DNA from: Emiliania huxleyi CCMP1516
Lineage: Eukaryota > Haptophyta > Isochrysidales > Noelaerhabdaceae
Assembly: GCF_000372725.1 (NCBI RefSeq)
Contig: NW_005198244.1
Coordinates: forward strand, 1,243,841-1,307,840
Length of the DNA stretch: 64,000 nt
Direction: 5' to 3'
Of the stretch, positions 1-11,920 are shown in pieces. How positions within the stretch are numbered: the stretch's first letter is position 1; every line of letters starts with the position of its first letter. The notes beneath the pieces are model-generated. The model did no database searches and was not told where the DNA came from. It was given only the letters and a program-made list of their open reading frames with translations. The translations under genes and the position numbers were made by a program.

Positions 1-691
1 TCTTTTGCACATCAAACGAGTATAGCCCCCACACGTCGAGATCTCAACCCAGCCGTTGCGCGCGCCTGCGGCTTCCAACCTGACGCTACATGCCCAAGAA
101 GGGGGTGGAAGCGACGGTCATCCTCGCGGCCATCGACTGTGCGCTCGCCGAGACGCAGAAGACCAGCCCTTGGGTCCGGCTCACTCAAGCCCTGTGCTGT
201 GACCTTCCAACGGGCGAGCGCAACTACGCGGTGGGAATGTGGGCAAAGCACCGGCGGCCGAACTCAACGGACGCCGATGTGCTGAGGCGGCGCGCGTTGC
301 TCACCGCCACCCAGCGCGCCAGGGATTTCCATTTTGCCATTTTCACGAGCTCCGGACGGTGTAAGACGGCGGCTGATCGCACCCCGGAAAAAGTCCGAAG
401 CGGGTGAAAACAATTTTGCCACGGGCGGCGTGGGGGCGGCGGGTGTGTGCGGGGTGGGTGTCTGTGTGTGTGTGTGTGGGGAGCCCTTGTTTGTTTGTGT
501 TTGTTTCAGTCAGAAAACTAATAACCCCGAGGATATCCTTCGGAGTCGCACAGCGCTCGCAAACCCCGTCCGCCAGCAATCACCAAACCATTAAGCTAGG
601 GGTAAAACGAAAAAGACGACACGACGAATTTGGGCCGTTCATCATCATCAACGTGCGTCCTCGTGCGACCCGCGTGGTCGACGGAGAGGAA
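1..691. other. Upstream region, no supported gene
   Basis: Open frames here are short and on both strands (for example 90-407 on +), and none matches a family I know. A short GT-rich run lies at about 450-510 just upstream of the first gene. It may hold that gene's promoter and 5' UTR, but I see no clear motif. Confidence 0.4.
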
Positions 692-1459
692 ATGGCTTCT
701 CGCGTGTCCAAGGTGCTCATCGTACATACACACCCAGTGGTGACCCGCTACCCGTCCTTCACACGCGCCATGGCCGGTTCGATGGCTACCGGGCTCCGCA
801 AGGCCGGCGTTGACGTTCGGCGAGTGGACCTGGATGAGGCAAGCAAATGGACCAGCCCTGCAATGACTCAGCGAGTCTGGCTGCCAAAACCGCACATTTT
901 ACGGTTTTCAGGCACGCTTCTCTCCGCTTCTAACGGAGGAGGAACGCCTGACGTACTTTAACGAGAACGAGCAGCCTCAGCTGACAGGTGTGCCCGTGCT
1001 CCCCAATCGCCCGACTTAGCTCTGTTGTGCGGAGTGCGTACCAAAATCCCAGGCGATCCTGTCGTCAAAGAGCTCGTGGATGGGCTGCGCTGGTGCGAAG
1101 GGCTCGCCCTCGCCTATCCGACATGGTGGTTTAACCTGCCAGCACGCATGAAGGGGTTCTTCGACCGATGCTTTGTGCCGGGCGTGGGGTTCAAGTACGA
1201 CAAGGAGCTGGGAAGGAGGACTACCGGACTGCAAAACATCTCGCGCCTCGGGGTGGCGACGACGTATGGCTTCGACGAGCCCACTGTCAGCAAGGCGGGT
1301 GATGCGGGGCGGCTGATGCTCGAGGGTGGCATGACGATGCTGATGCACCCACAGGTGGTGACGCAATGGGACCCACTCTACTCTATGCAGGCCGAGGGTG
1401 GGGACGAGGCACGGGCTAAATTCCTTGTGGACCTCGAGGCCGCGTACGCAAAGTGGTAG
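692..1459 (+). CDS. NAD(P)H dehydrogenase (quinone)-like flavoprotein
   Basis: Flavodoxin-fold oxidoreductase (Flavodoxin_2 family: NQO1, KefF and MdaB relatives), expected to bind FMN/FAD and reduce quinones with NAD(P)H in the cytosol. Three exons join in frame: 692-838, 912-987 and 1053-1459, giving 209 residues, a normal family length. The N-terminus VLIVHTHP is the first flavin-binding strand and loop. Exon 2 gives RFSPLLTEEERLTYF, the usual substrate-loop segment. Exon 3 carries YPTWWFNLPARMKGFFDR followed by PGVGF, the hallmark of the family. Intron 1 (839-911) has a GC donor (GAG|GCAAGC) and intron 2 (988-1052) a GT donor. ATG 692 is chosen because it directly precedes the first beta strand. 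The exact substrate cannot be told. Joins are inferred from frame and family similarity. Confidence 0.85.
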
Positions 1460-2100
1460 AGGATGTGTCGATGTCACAGATCTCACCGGGCGAGAAGTGT
1501 TGAGCGCGACGCGAGGGAATGGGGGGGGGTGTCGGCCATCTCCACAAGGTGGCGCTGGCGGCTGGTTGAGGGTGTCTCGCACTTGTTCATCGATTTGCGA
1601 AAGCTCATCATCTGTCAGTGCCATCGGTGTCGGCGTCACCTCGCTTGCAGACCGGCGATGCGCATGCGCCCCCCCGCCTGGGCTGGGGAGGCCGAGTATC
1701 ACGCTCGCAACCAGTGTGAGCAACATTATGTACGCCACGGTGAAGAGGAGTGCACGAGCATGCAGCCGGCCGCACAGCAACGAGGAGCTGAGCAGCCCAA
1801 AGTTGCCCAATTTCCCACAGCTAAAACACGGCGGCCGGCGGCGCTCACTTTTCGTAATAGGTTCGCAAGGAGGCCGCAATGAAGCGACATTATTAGCCCC
1901 CCGTGAAAGCTGATTCCACGACTTCTACATTAAGCGAGCGAGTCTCTCTCTCTCCGGGACGCATCGCGCGACCCGCCCGGCGACCCATCCATCGAGGGGA
2001 CAGACAGCGCAGTCGGCCAGCGCCGGTTCTCAGCAAAGGGGATGAACGATGAACGGAAAGCTAGCGGGAATAGAAAAAAGCTTTCAAGTGCTTTTGGGCG
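1460..2100. other. Intergenic, no supported gene
   Basis: Between the oxidoreductase stop and the tyrosinase frame. Open frames on both strands here are short and composition-driven. It probably holds the 3' end of one transcript and the promoter of the next. No motif is clear. Confidence 0.4.
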
Positions 2101-4284
2101 ATGGAGACAAAGAAACGTGGAAAGAGAAACTGCGTAAAATCGTTCATGGTCAAACCGCGCGGTCCTTGGCACGCGGATACCCCGGTGCCGCCGCGCCGCG
2201 GGCCCGCACCCAACCCAATGGACCTCCCACCAAAGCCCGGTGCGCGGCCACCCTCCCAGCGCTACGTCAAGGCGCGCCGCGACCAGGAGAAGGCGGTCAA
2301 CCTGATCTCAGAAGCGGCCGCCAATGGCGCGTCAAGCTCGAGGGCCCGCGGTGACGCCGCTCGTGATCCGGGCCCGTGCGCTTCGCTTAAGGCGTGTTTT
2401 GGGAATCGCTGCTGTCTGAAGACATCGCCCTCCCCGCCGCCACAACCCAGCCCGGCACCAGCGCCCAGCCTGGCTCCACCCAGTCCAGCGCCCGAGCCAC
2501 CCGAGCCAGCGCCCGCGCCTCAGCCGGCCCCAGCAAAGCCGCCAAAGAAGCTTCCGAAGCCCTCCACTTTGATCTCGGGCAAGTGGAAGGCGAACAAAAA
2601 GTGGTACGAGCGCGAGCTGAGCGGGGCGGTGGTGCGCAAGAGCGCTCACGATCTGACCCCAGCCGAGGAGGACCGCATCGTCAAGGCGTGGCTGCGCATG
2701 ATGGAGAGCGAGGACGGCGTGCCGGGTAGCTCGCAATACTTTCGGCTCGCGCTCATCCACGGCGGCTCCGAGTGGGAATGGACCTATCTCTCCAAGATGG
2801 TCGACCCAAAGCCCTCGTTTTGCGTCCATGGCGACGAGTGCTTCCCGAACTGGCACCGCGTGTACATGCTCGACTTTGAGCAGACGCTGCGCTGCGCCGA
2901 CATCGACCTCGGCGGAGACGGCAACATCGGCCTGCCCTACTGGGACTGGTCGATCAAGCCGGAGGGCAAGACGATGCTGCCCATGCTGGCGCAAAAGCTG
3001 ATGGCACAGACGATTGGCTCGCAAGGGCAGGGCCTTTTCCCCGACGCCTTCCTGCCGCTGGACCGGCAAGGGGGGCAGCTACTGCCACGCGAGGCCGACG
3101 GCACTCCGTTCTACAAAACCACGCCTTGGTCCGACACCCTCGATGCGGAGCTGAGGCAGGCGCTGCATAGCGACTACCGGGTCGGCCACAAGCAAGACGA
3201 CGTCCTTGATCTGGACGACCACCGACGTGCCGCCCTCGCCCTCGATGCGGCCCCGCATGGGTCGGTGCACGTCGCTCTGGGGAGCCTCGGCCACAGGAAG
3301 CCGGGCACAGAGATGGTCGGCTCGGTGCCGACGGCCGCCTTCCACCCGACCTTCTGGCTGCACCACTGCAACGTCGACCGCGTGTACGAGTCCTTCCTTG
3401 TGGAGCACGGGCACGACGCGATGAAGAGCCAGTTCGAGGCCAACGCCACCCGCCACCAGCAGATCGCGGCGGGCTTCCCGCGCGGCGAGTGGAACGAGTA
3501 CGAGCCATTTTGGAGCGTCGAGGGCCACCGGAGAGTGATGCACAAGCGGTACTCCGGCAGCGACACCTTTGACTCCTCCAAGCTCGGGTACGTGTACTCA
3601 GCGATCTGCAAGCCCGGCGAGGGCCGCGGAGGGCCACGCCCGCGCGACCTTCCGATGCTGGCGACGTTTGTGGACGTGCCGAAGGTCAACGTGGACGGCT
3701 CCAAGGCGCTGTACGTGTACGTCTCCGACGCCGGCGACGGCGACGACGGGGGCGGCCTCCTCGGTTTCCTCCCCTTCGTCGGGAGCCCGAAGAAGGAGCA
3801 GCCGTCGTGGCAGCCGCCCCCCGACCTCGAGTCGGCGACGCCTGCCGACCTCAAGGCGCTGCCGGGCTTCGCCGGCGCCGCCCCCCCTCCCCCCCCCCCC
3901 CCCCCCCCGACGGCCGTTGGGCCGCGCCACCTGAGGCCACGGCGCGTCCTGTGTGCAGGCATCACGTCGCTCTTTGTCCTCCCGACGGAGGGCACCGTCC
4001 GCTGCGACAACTGCGTGCTCAACTCGCCAACCTGCTCGGCGGAGGTGGACGTGACGGAGGCGCTCAAGGAGGCGGGCATCCCTCGCGCGCGCGCGGTGCT
4101 GCACGCGCTCGCCTTCGACATCGCCACGCAGACCGCCATGACGCTCGAGCAGGCGGGCGTGCCGCCGCCCGAGCTGAGCTCGCCGACCCCGGTCTTCTCG
4201 TTCCAGGGCGGCCCTGGCTCCGAGCTTGCATGCGAGAGCGTTGGGGTGCTCGACTATTGGGGCCTAGCTTTTCTTTTCAACTAA
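2101..4284 (+). CDS. Tyrosinase / polyphenol-oxidase-like type 3 copper protein
   Basis: Di-copper enzyme expected to oxidise phenols to quinones. The frame from ATG 2101 gives 727 residues. Residues about 1-165 are basic and then Pro/Ala-rich, with no clear signal peptide. The CuA site is at about 220-260 (IHGG, then HGDECFPNWHRVYMLDFE). The CuB site is at about 385-430 (HGSVHVALG, then FHPTFWLHHCNVDRVY). These are all the expected copper histidine clusters. The C-terminal third resembles the extra domain that follows the copper domain in plant polyphenol oxidases. A run of C at about 3883-3908 encodes a proline stretch. A GC-AG intron at 3875-3958 would remove it in frame (84 nt), joining GFAG to ITSLFVLP, giving about 699 residues. 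That intron is inferred, not certain. Upstream exons cannot be excluded. Confidence 0.85.
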   Translation: METKKRGKRNCVKSFMVKPRGPWHADTPVPPRRGPAPNPMDLPPKPGARPPSQRYVKARRDQEKAVNLISEAAANGASSSRARGDAARDPGPCASLKACFGNRCCLKTSPSPPPQPSPAPAPSLAPPSPAPEPPEPAPAPQPAPAKPPKKLPKPSTLISGKWKANKKWYERELSGAVVRKSAHDLTPAEEDRIVKAWLRMMESEDGVPGSSQYFRLALIHGGSEWEWTYLSKMVDPKPSFCVHGDECFPNWHRVYMLDFEQTLRCADIDLGGDGNIGLPYWDWSIKPEGKTMLPMLAQKLMAQTIGSQGQGLFPDAFLPLDRQGGQLLPREADGTPFYKTTPWSDTLDAELRQALHSDYRVGHKQDDVLDLDDHRRAALALDAAPHGSVHVALGSLGHRKPGTEMVGSVPTAAFHPTFWLHHCNVDRVYESFLVEHGHDAMKSQFEANATRHQQIAAGFPRGEWNEYEPFWSVEGHRRVMHKRYSGSDTFDSSKLGYVYSAICKPGEGRGGPRPRDLPMLATFVDVPKVNVDGSKALYVYVSDAGDGDDGGGLLGFLPFVGSPKKEQPSWQPPPDLESATPADLKALPGFAGAAPPPPPPPPPTAVGPRHLRPRRVLCAGITSLFVLPTEGTVRCDNCVLNSPTCSAEVDVTEALKEAGIPRARAVLHALAFDIATQTAMTLEQAGVPPPELSSPTPVFSFQGGPGSELACESVGVLDYWGLAFLFN
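3875..3958 (+). other. Probable GC-AG intron holding a poly-C run
   Basis: Donor G|GCGCCG and acceptor GTGCAG|GC. The length is a multiple of three, so the reading frame stays open either way. Removal deletes a run of prolines and a basic stretch not typical of tyrosinases. This is inference. Confidence 0.5.
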
Positions 4285-4443
4285 GGAGGAACAGATTGGA
4301 ACAGATTAAACATTAAAGCGTGCGGTGTGGGTGTGTCTCTCTCGGGGGGCGATATCTCTCTCCCGCGCGGGCGGCAAAAACGGAAAGAGCTAAGAGGCGC
4401 CCCCCGATCCGAGCGAGCGGAGCACTTGGAGCACTTCCACTCT

Positions 4444-4812
4444 TGCGTGTGGGATGACGCTGACGCCGACCGTAGTACCATTGCAGCTACTGGAGACGCA
4501 CCGGGGGCGTAGGGGGTAGCGTAGGCGCTATGCCTGCAGGTGTGCAGTGGGGTAGGGGGTAACGAGTAGCGCTACCCGGGTACCCGCCACCACAGGTACG
4601 GGGGAGGTACCCACCAAAAAAGTCCCAACCTGGGTTCCGGCTGTTTGCGGGGTGGGGTAGGGTGGGGTCGGGGGATCTGTGCAGACCCCTTACCCCCCTA
4701 CCCCACGGCACACATGCAGGCATAGCGCCTACCCCCCTACCCCCCTACTCACAGGTCTCCAGATTGCTGTAACGCGGTAGTTTCGTCGGACAGCGTCAGC
4801 CGTCACCTCACG
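4444..4812. repeat. Long imperfect inverted repeat (MITE-like)
   Basis: The arm at about 4444-4563 is matched in reverse complement by about 4693-4812. The shared core is GTAGGCGCTATGCCTGCA, followed by GTGGGGTAGGGGG-type sequence, and outer parts include GACGCTGAC and CTGGAGAC. The spacer is about 130 bp and G/T-rich. No open frame matches a transposase. A related stretch lies at 4830-5115. The likely nature is a non-autonomous foldback or MITE-like element. I could not define target duplications. Confidence 0.6.
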
Positions 4813-5148
4813 CCCCGCCGCCCCTCCGCGCGCCCGCGCACCCCCTACCCCCAGGTGCCTCCAGAAGCCGTAACGTCACCTCACGCTGCCCCTCCGCGCG
4901 CCCGCCGCCCGCGTCTCATGCAGCGGACAGGTCTCCGCCGTCGGTCGTTGTGGATTCGGGCCGAGAACCAGCTCAGAGAGGCGGGAATGGCTGGGGCGTG
5001 GGGGGGCCACCCCCTACCCCCCTACCCCTGCGGCGGCAGAGCCGCCGGCCGCCCACGCCCCTACCCTCCGCTCTACCCCAAATCCGTTCACCCTACCCTA
5101 CCCCGCAAACTGCCGGAACCCTGTATGGTTGCGCTGAGTGTGCTCACC
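4813..5148. repeat. Diverged copies of the neighbouring repeat
   Basis: About 4800-4915 repeats a CACCTCACG..CCCCTCCGCGCGCCCG unit in tandem. About 5085-5120 (ACCCCGCAAACTGCCGGAACCC) is the reverse complement of the spacer of the 4444-4812 element (near 4625-4660). The region is C-rich and non-coding. Confidence 0.45.
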
Positions 5149-7627
<2,479 letters not shown>

Positions 7628-8218
7628 CCTTCGCTATCTCTAGTGCGTGCCGCTCGCTGCGCCTCCACGCCGGTCTCTAGCTTCTACAGTGTACACCTCG
7701 CCCTTGGGCCAGGTACCAATTTTGTCGAATTTATTTCAAAATCTGCAGGCGCGGAGCGCCTGCGAAAATTTTGAAAAGAATTGCAGTCGGGCCTGATTTT
7801 CATCAAGATCTCTCAAATTTGCGGTGTGGAGAGTTGGGGGGTGGGTTAGGTTAGGGTTATTAGGGTTAGAGGGTTAGGGTTAGGGTTAGGGTTAGGGTTA
7901 GGGTCAGGCTCAGGGTTAGTCTTGTTGTGATCAAGTTGTGTCTGTATATGCCAGCGTTGCAGGGTTGCGCTGGGATCTGGCCCCAGCGCCGACGAGTAAG
8001 ACTCAGCTCCGCACGCTGACCCCACCAAATGCCGCCTCAGGGCGCCAGGCCGCCAGGCCTCTGAGAGCCCTGGTCTGGGACATCCTATATTTCGAAGAAT
8101 GCCATCCGGAATATAGGGTCTAGGTCTGAGACCGAGACGATCTTGAGAGAGAGATTTTTGAAGACCAACAAGAAATCACGACTCTCACAGTGATTTGGGC
8201 TCGGCAGCTTGTTAGCCC
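7628..8218. other. Gene-free stretch with telomere-like tract
   Basis: A/T-rich sequence near 7725-7830 includes a short inverted motif around GGCGCGGAGCGCC. It is followed by the TTAGGG tract and then unremarkable sequence. No gene is supported. Confidence 0.5.
7846..7920 (+). repeat. Interstitial TTAGGG tract
   Basis: GGGTTA repeats, perfect for about five units at 7872-7902 and imperfect on both sides (GGTTAGGTTAGGG at the start, GGTCAGGCTCAGGG at the end). The TTAGGG unit, rather than the plant-type TTTAGGG, is consistent with a haptophyte. Confidence 0.85.
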
Positions 8219-9032
8219 TCAGCCGAAGCTGGGGCCGGTCCCGTAGCCGAGAGAGCCCGCGCCGATGAGTTCGACGCGGTCGGGGGGCCTTGCGGAGAGG
8301 CCAGCGAGGTGGCGATCGCTGTACTTCATGGGGGTCATCAAGTGACCGCGACTGACAAGCCAGAGGTCGATACTCTGGACGACCCATAGGATGCCACGAA
8401 TGCCTGAAGGAGAGGGAGGCGAGGCCAGAGGCAGGCTCAGCTGCTCTCGGGTGATCTCGCTTTGGTGGCTGAAGGACCCGATGGCCCTGTCACATTCGCG
8501 TTCCGAGTCGTGGGGGTAGAAGAATTCGAGGTAGAATCGAGTCAGCACTTCCTTGTAGTACAGCGGACCGCCAGGCTCGCCGGCAGCATCCGCAGGGAGG
8601 CAGCATATGAGGCACCAGTCTTCTGGAGAGCTCAACAGCTGCGGCCGCGATGGCGGAGTCGGCCGCGGTTCGAGCGAGCAGCTTTTTGGCTGCGGGATCG
8701 AATCGCGGAAGGCTCATGCCCTCGCGGAGCGACGCGGGTCGCGCGGCGCGCGCGTGTGCGAAATGCGACAACAGACGACAGAGGACTGAGCCGTGAGCGC
8801 TGTACGACTGCACTTTTGTCGCCGCAATCGCCACCGCCGCCATCTTGACGAGCAGCGCGAGCGCGCTCGTCGGCGGCCAGCCGTCGCGGGCCGGGCCGAG
8901 CCCGGCCTCAACCGGCCGCGCCGCCGCAGCAGGCCCGGAGGCCCACATGGCGGCCGACCAGCTGATAAGGATCTTGATGAGGCCGTTGGCCGGCACGATG
9001 CCGACCTTCACTATCGTCTCTTTCTCTGGCAT
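8219..9032 (-). CDS. Possible hypothetical gene, two open frames
   Basis: On the minus strand a frame runs from ATG 9032 to 8490 (about 180 residues, starting MPEKETIVKVGIVPANG, with a hydrophobic stretch). A second frame runs 8635-8219 and contains PLYYKEVLTRFYLEFFYPHD. The two overlap near 8600-8640 in different frames, so they would need an intron or frame change that I cannot place. I recognise no family. It could be a real gene of unknown function or chance frames in GC-rich DNA. Confidence 0.25.
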
Positions 9033-9325
9033 GATGATGATCGAATTTTCTCGCACCACACTCGGACGAAAGACCCCAGATTGGCATGCCTTTCTTTCAC
9101 TTTCTGGACAGGGTGGCCCGCCACAACGACCCCTGGAATTGCGACTCGGTGCAAGCGATCTCGGGTAACCTGGGCAATCTCCCTCGCTCGGCTGATTACT
9201 GCGACAGCTGTTTCCCCTTGTGCGCGTGTGCGTCGTTGATACATTGTGTGCGCGGAGCCGATCAGCCCTCACGCCCATGCCTGTCTCACGTGCGGGCAGG
9301 GGGAGGGACCGGGAGATGGGCGGAG

Positions 9326-11212
9326 AGATGGGCCCAGGTAGGAGGCTCCACGCCACCTGACTCGCGTCGTGCCACCTGACTCTCGCCTGGAGAGGCCTCT
9401 TAGCCGAGGCACACGTGGCAATCGCCACGTGCGCCAACAGGGATTTCGGCCATTTTAGAGCCTTTTGCACAAAAATGCAGGTGGCTTTAGCCACTTGCTC
9501 CATGAGCAAAACAGTGCAAAAAGCACCTGGAGCAGATGGCTTACGCCGCCTGTGGACATGGGCAAAACAGTGCAAAAAGCACCTGGAGCAGATGGCTTAC
9601 GCCGCCTGTGGACATGGGCAAAACAGTGCAAAAAGCACCTGGAGCAGACGGCTTACGCCGCCTGTGGCCATGGGCAAAACAGTGCAAAAAGCACCTGGAG
9701 TAGATTCCAAACGCCGCCTGTGGCCATGTGATGCGCTCGGGTGGCGCCAAGGGCTTCGGCCCCCTCCAAGCCACCTGCCCCGCCCCCCTCGCCACACGTG
9801 GAGGGCTGGAGCACGTGCGCCACCTGGGCCTGGGCAGGTGGCTCCAGGTGGCTTCAGCCCCCTCCAAGCCACCTGCCCCCCCTCCCTCGCCACACGAGGA
9901 GGGCTGGAGCACGTGCGCCACCTGGGCCTGGGCAGGTGGCTCCAGGTGGCTTCGGCCCCTCCAAGCCACCTGCCCCGCCCCCCTCGCCACACGTGGAGGG
10001 CTGGAGCACGTGCGCCACCTGGGCCCGATGGGTGGGCAGGTGGCGCCAGGTGGCTTCGGCCCCTCCAAGCCACCTGCATGCCCCCCCTCGCCACACCTGG
10101 AGGGCCGGAGCACGTGCGCCACCTGGCGCAAGTTTGAATTCGGAAACGGAAAATCCGAGCCACGGAAGGGCTGGCCTGCCAAACGCGAGCCTCCCCGCTC
10201 CTCCCCGCGCTGCAAACTGGGACTGTGGGGTGTGTGAAAGAGGGCCTGCGGCGGTCATCGGCGGCTACAATCAATGTCCGGCGTCGACATAAGCCTGGGG
10301 CTTCAACCCGGCCCGCGCGGGCGTTTGGTGTGGCTGCAAACGCCGCAGGAGCCGGTGGCTGCGCTGCTCACGCGCCGTTGCTGCCGACGCTGAGCAGTCT
10401 GACTCGCCAATGAGAAGACTGCCCGATAATACGCCATCACTCGATCCCCGATAAACCAGGCCATGCAGAGCTTTGTCGGCCTCGCCGACCGTCGTGTGCT
10501 GGCTGCGCGGTAGAGTTGCGAGAGTGGATTGTGGAGGCGCGGCGGGGGCAGCTCGTGGTGCCGAGGCGGTGTATAGTACATTCCTATTCAAAAGAACACG
10601 CACGATGAAATTCCCGAAGTGACGCCCAGGTGGCGCACGTGCTCCAGCCCTCCAGGTGTGGCGAGGGGGGGCATGCAGGTGGCTTAGAGGGGCCGAAGCC
10701 ACCTGGAGCCACCTGCCCGGGCCCAGGTGGCGCACGTGCTCCAGCCCTCCAGGCAGGTGTGGCGAGGGGTGCAGGTGGCTTGGAGGGGGGCGAAGCCACC
10801 TGGCGCCACCCGAGCGGTCACATGGCCACAGGCGGCGTTTGGAATCTACTCCAGGTGCTTTTTGCACTGTTTGCCCATGGCCACAGGCGGCGTAAGCCAT
10901 CTGCTCCAGGTGCTTTTTGCACTGTTTTGCCCATGTCCACAGGCGGCGTAAGCCATCTGCTCCAGGTGCTTTTTGCACTGTTTTGTCCATGTCCACAGGC
11001 GGCGTAAGCCATCTGCTCCAGGTGCTTTTTGGACTGTTTTGCTCATGGAGCAAGTGGCTAAAGCCACCTGCATTTTGTGCAAAAAGCTGCAAAGGACTCG
11101 TGGAGGCACGTGGCGCTTTCCGCGTGTGTCTCGTGCAAAATCCGGCATTTTGTGGCTTTCAGGTGGCACGACGCGATTCAGGTGGCGTGGAGCCTCCTAC
11201 CTGGGCCCATCT
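9326..11212. mobile_element. Foldback-type element with long compound terminal inverted repeats
   Basis: The ends are a near-perfect 35-bp inverted repeat starting AGATGGGCCCAGGTAGGAGG (9326 onward; 11212 downward). Inside each end lie subterminal tandem arrays in opposite orientation: a 57-bp unit (GCAAAACAGTGCAAAAAGCA...) repeated four times at 9504-9730 and mirrored at about 10810-11045, then a unit of about 98 bp rich in CCACCTGG repeated at 9740-10130 and mirrored at about 10625-10805. A unique middle (10140-10605) has no recognisable transposase. This architecture is that of foldback (FB/Galileo-like) DNA elements. The peptides readable in the arrays are by-products of the repeats. Confidence 0.75.

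Positions 11213-11920
<708 letters not shown>

Noticed and set aside
404-961. Long frame including the oxidoreductase first exon
   Set aside because: The part before ATG 692 starts at GTG, is low-complexity (GTGTGTG), and the part after 838 is intron in my model. Only 692-838 is kept.
1016-1879. 287-codon minus frame over the oxidoreductase gene
   Set aside because: Antisense to well-supported exon 3 of the flavoprotein, with no domain.
9415-11169. Repetitive frames such as KTVQKAPGADGLRRLW
   Set aside because: They encode the 57-bp and 98-bp tandem units of the foldback element in both arms and on both strands, with no sign of coding constraint.
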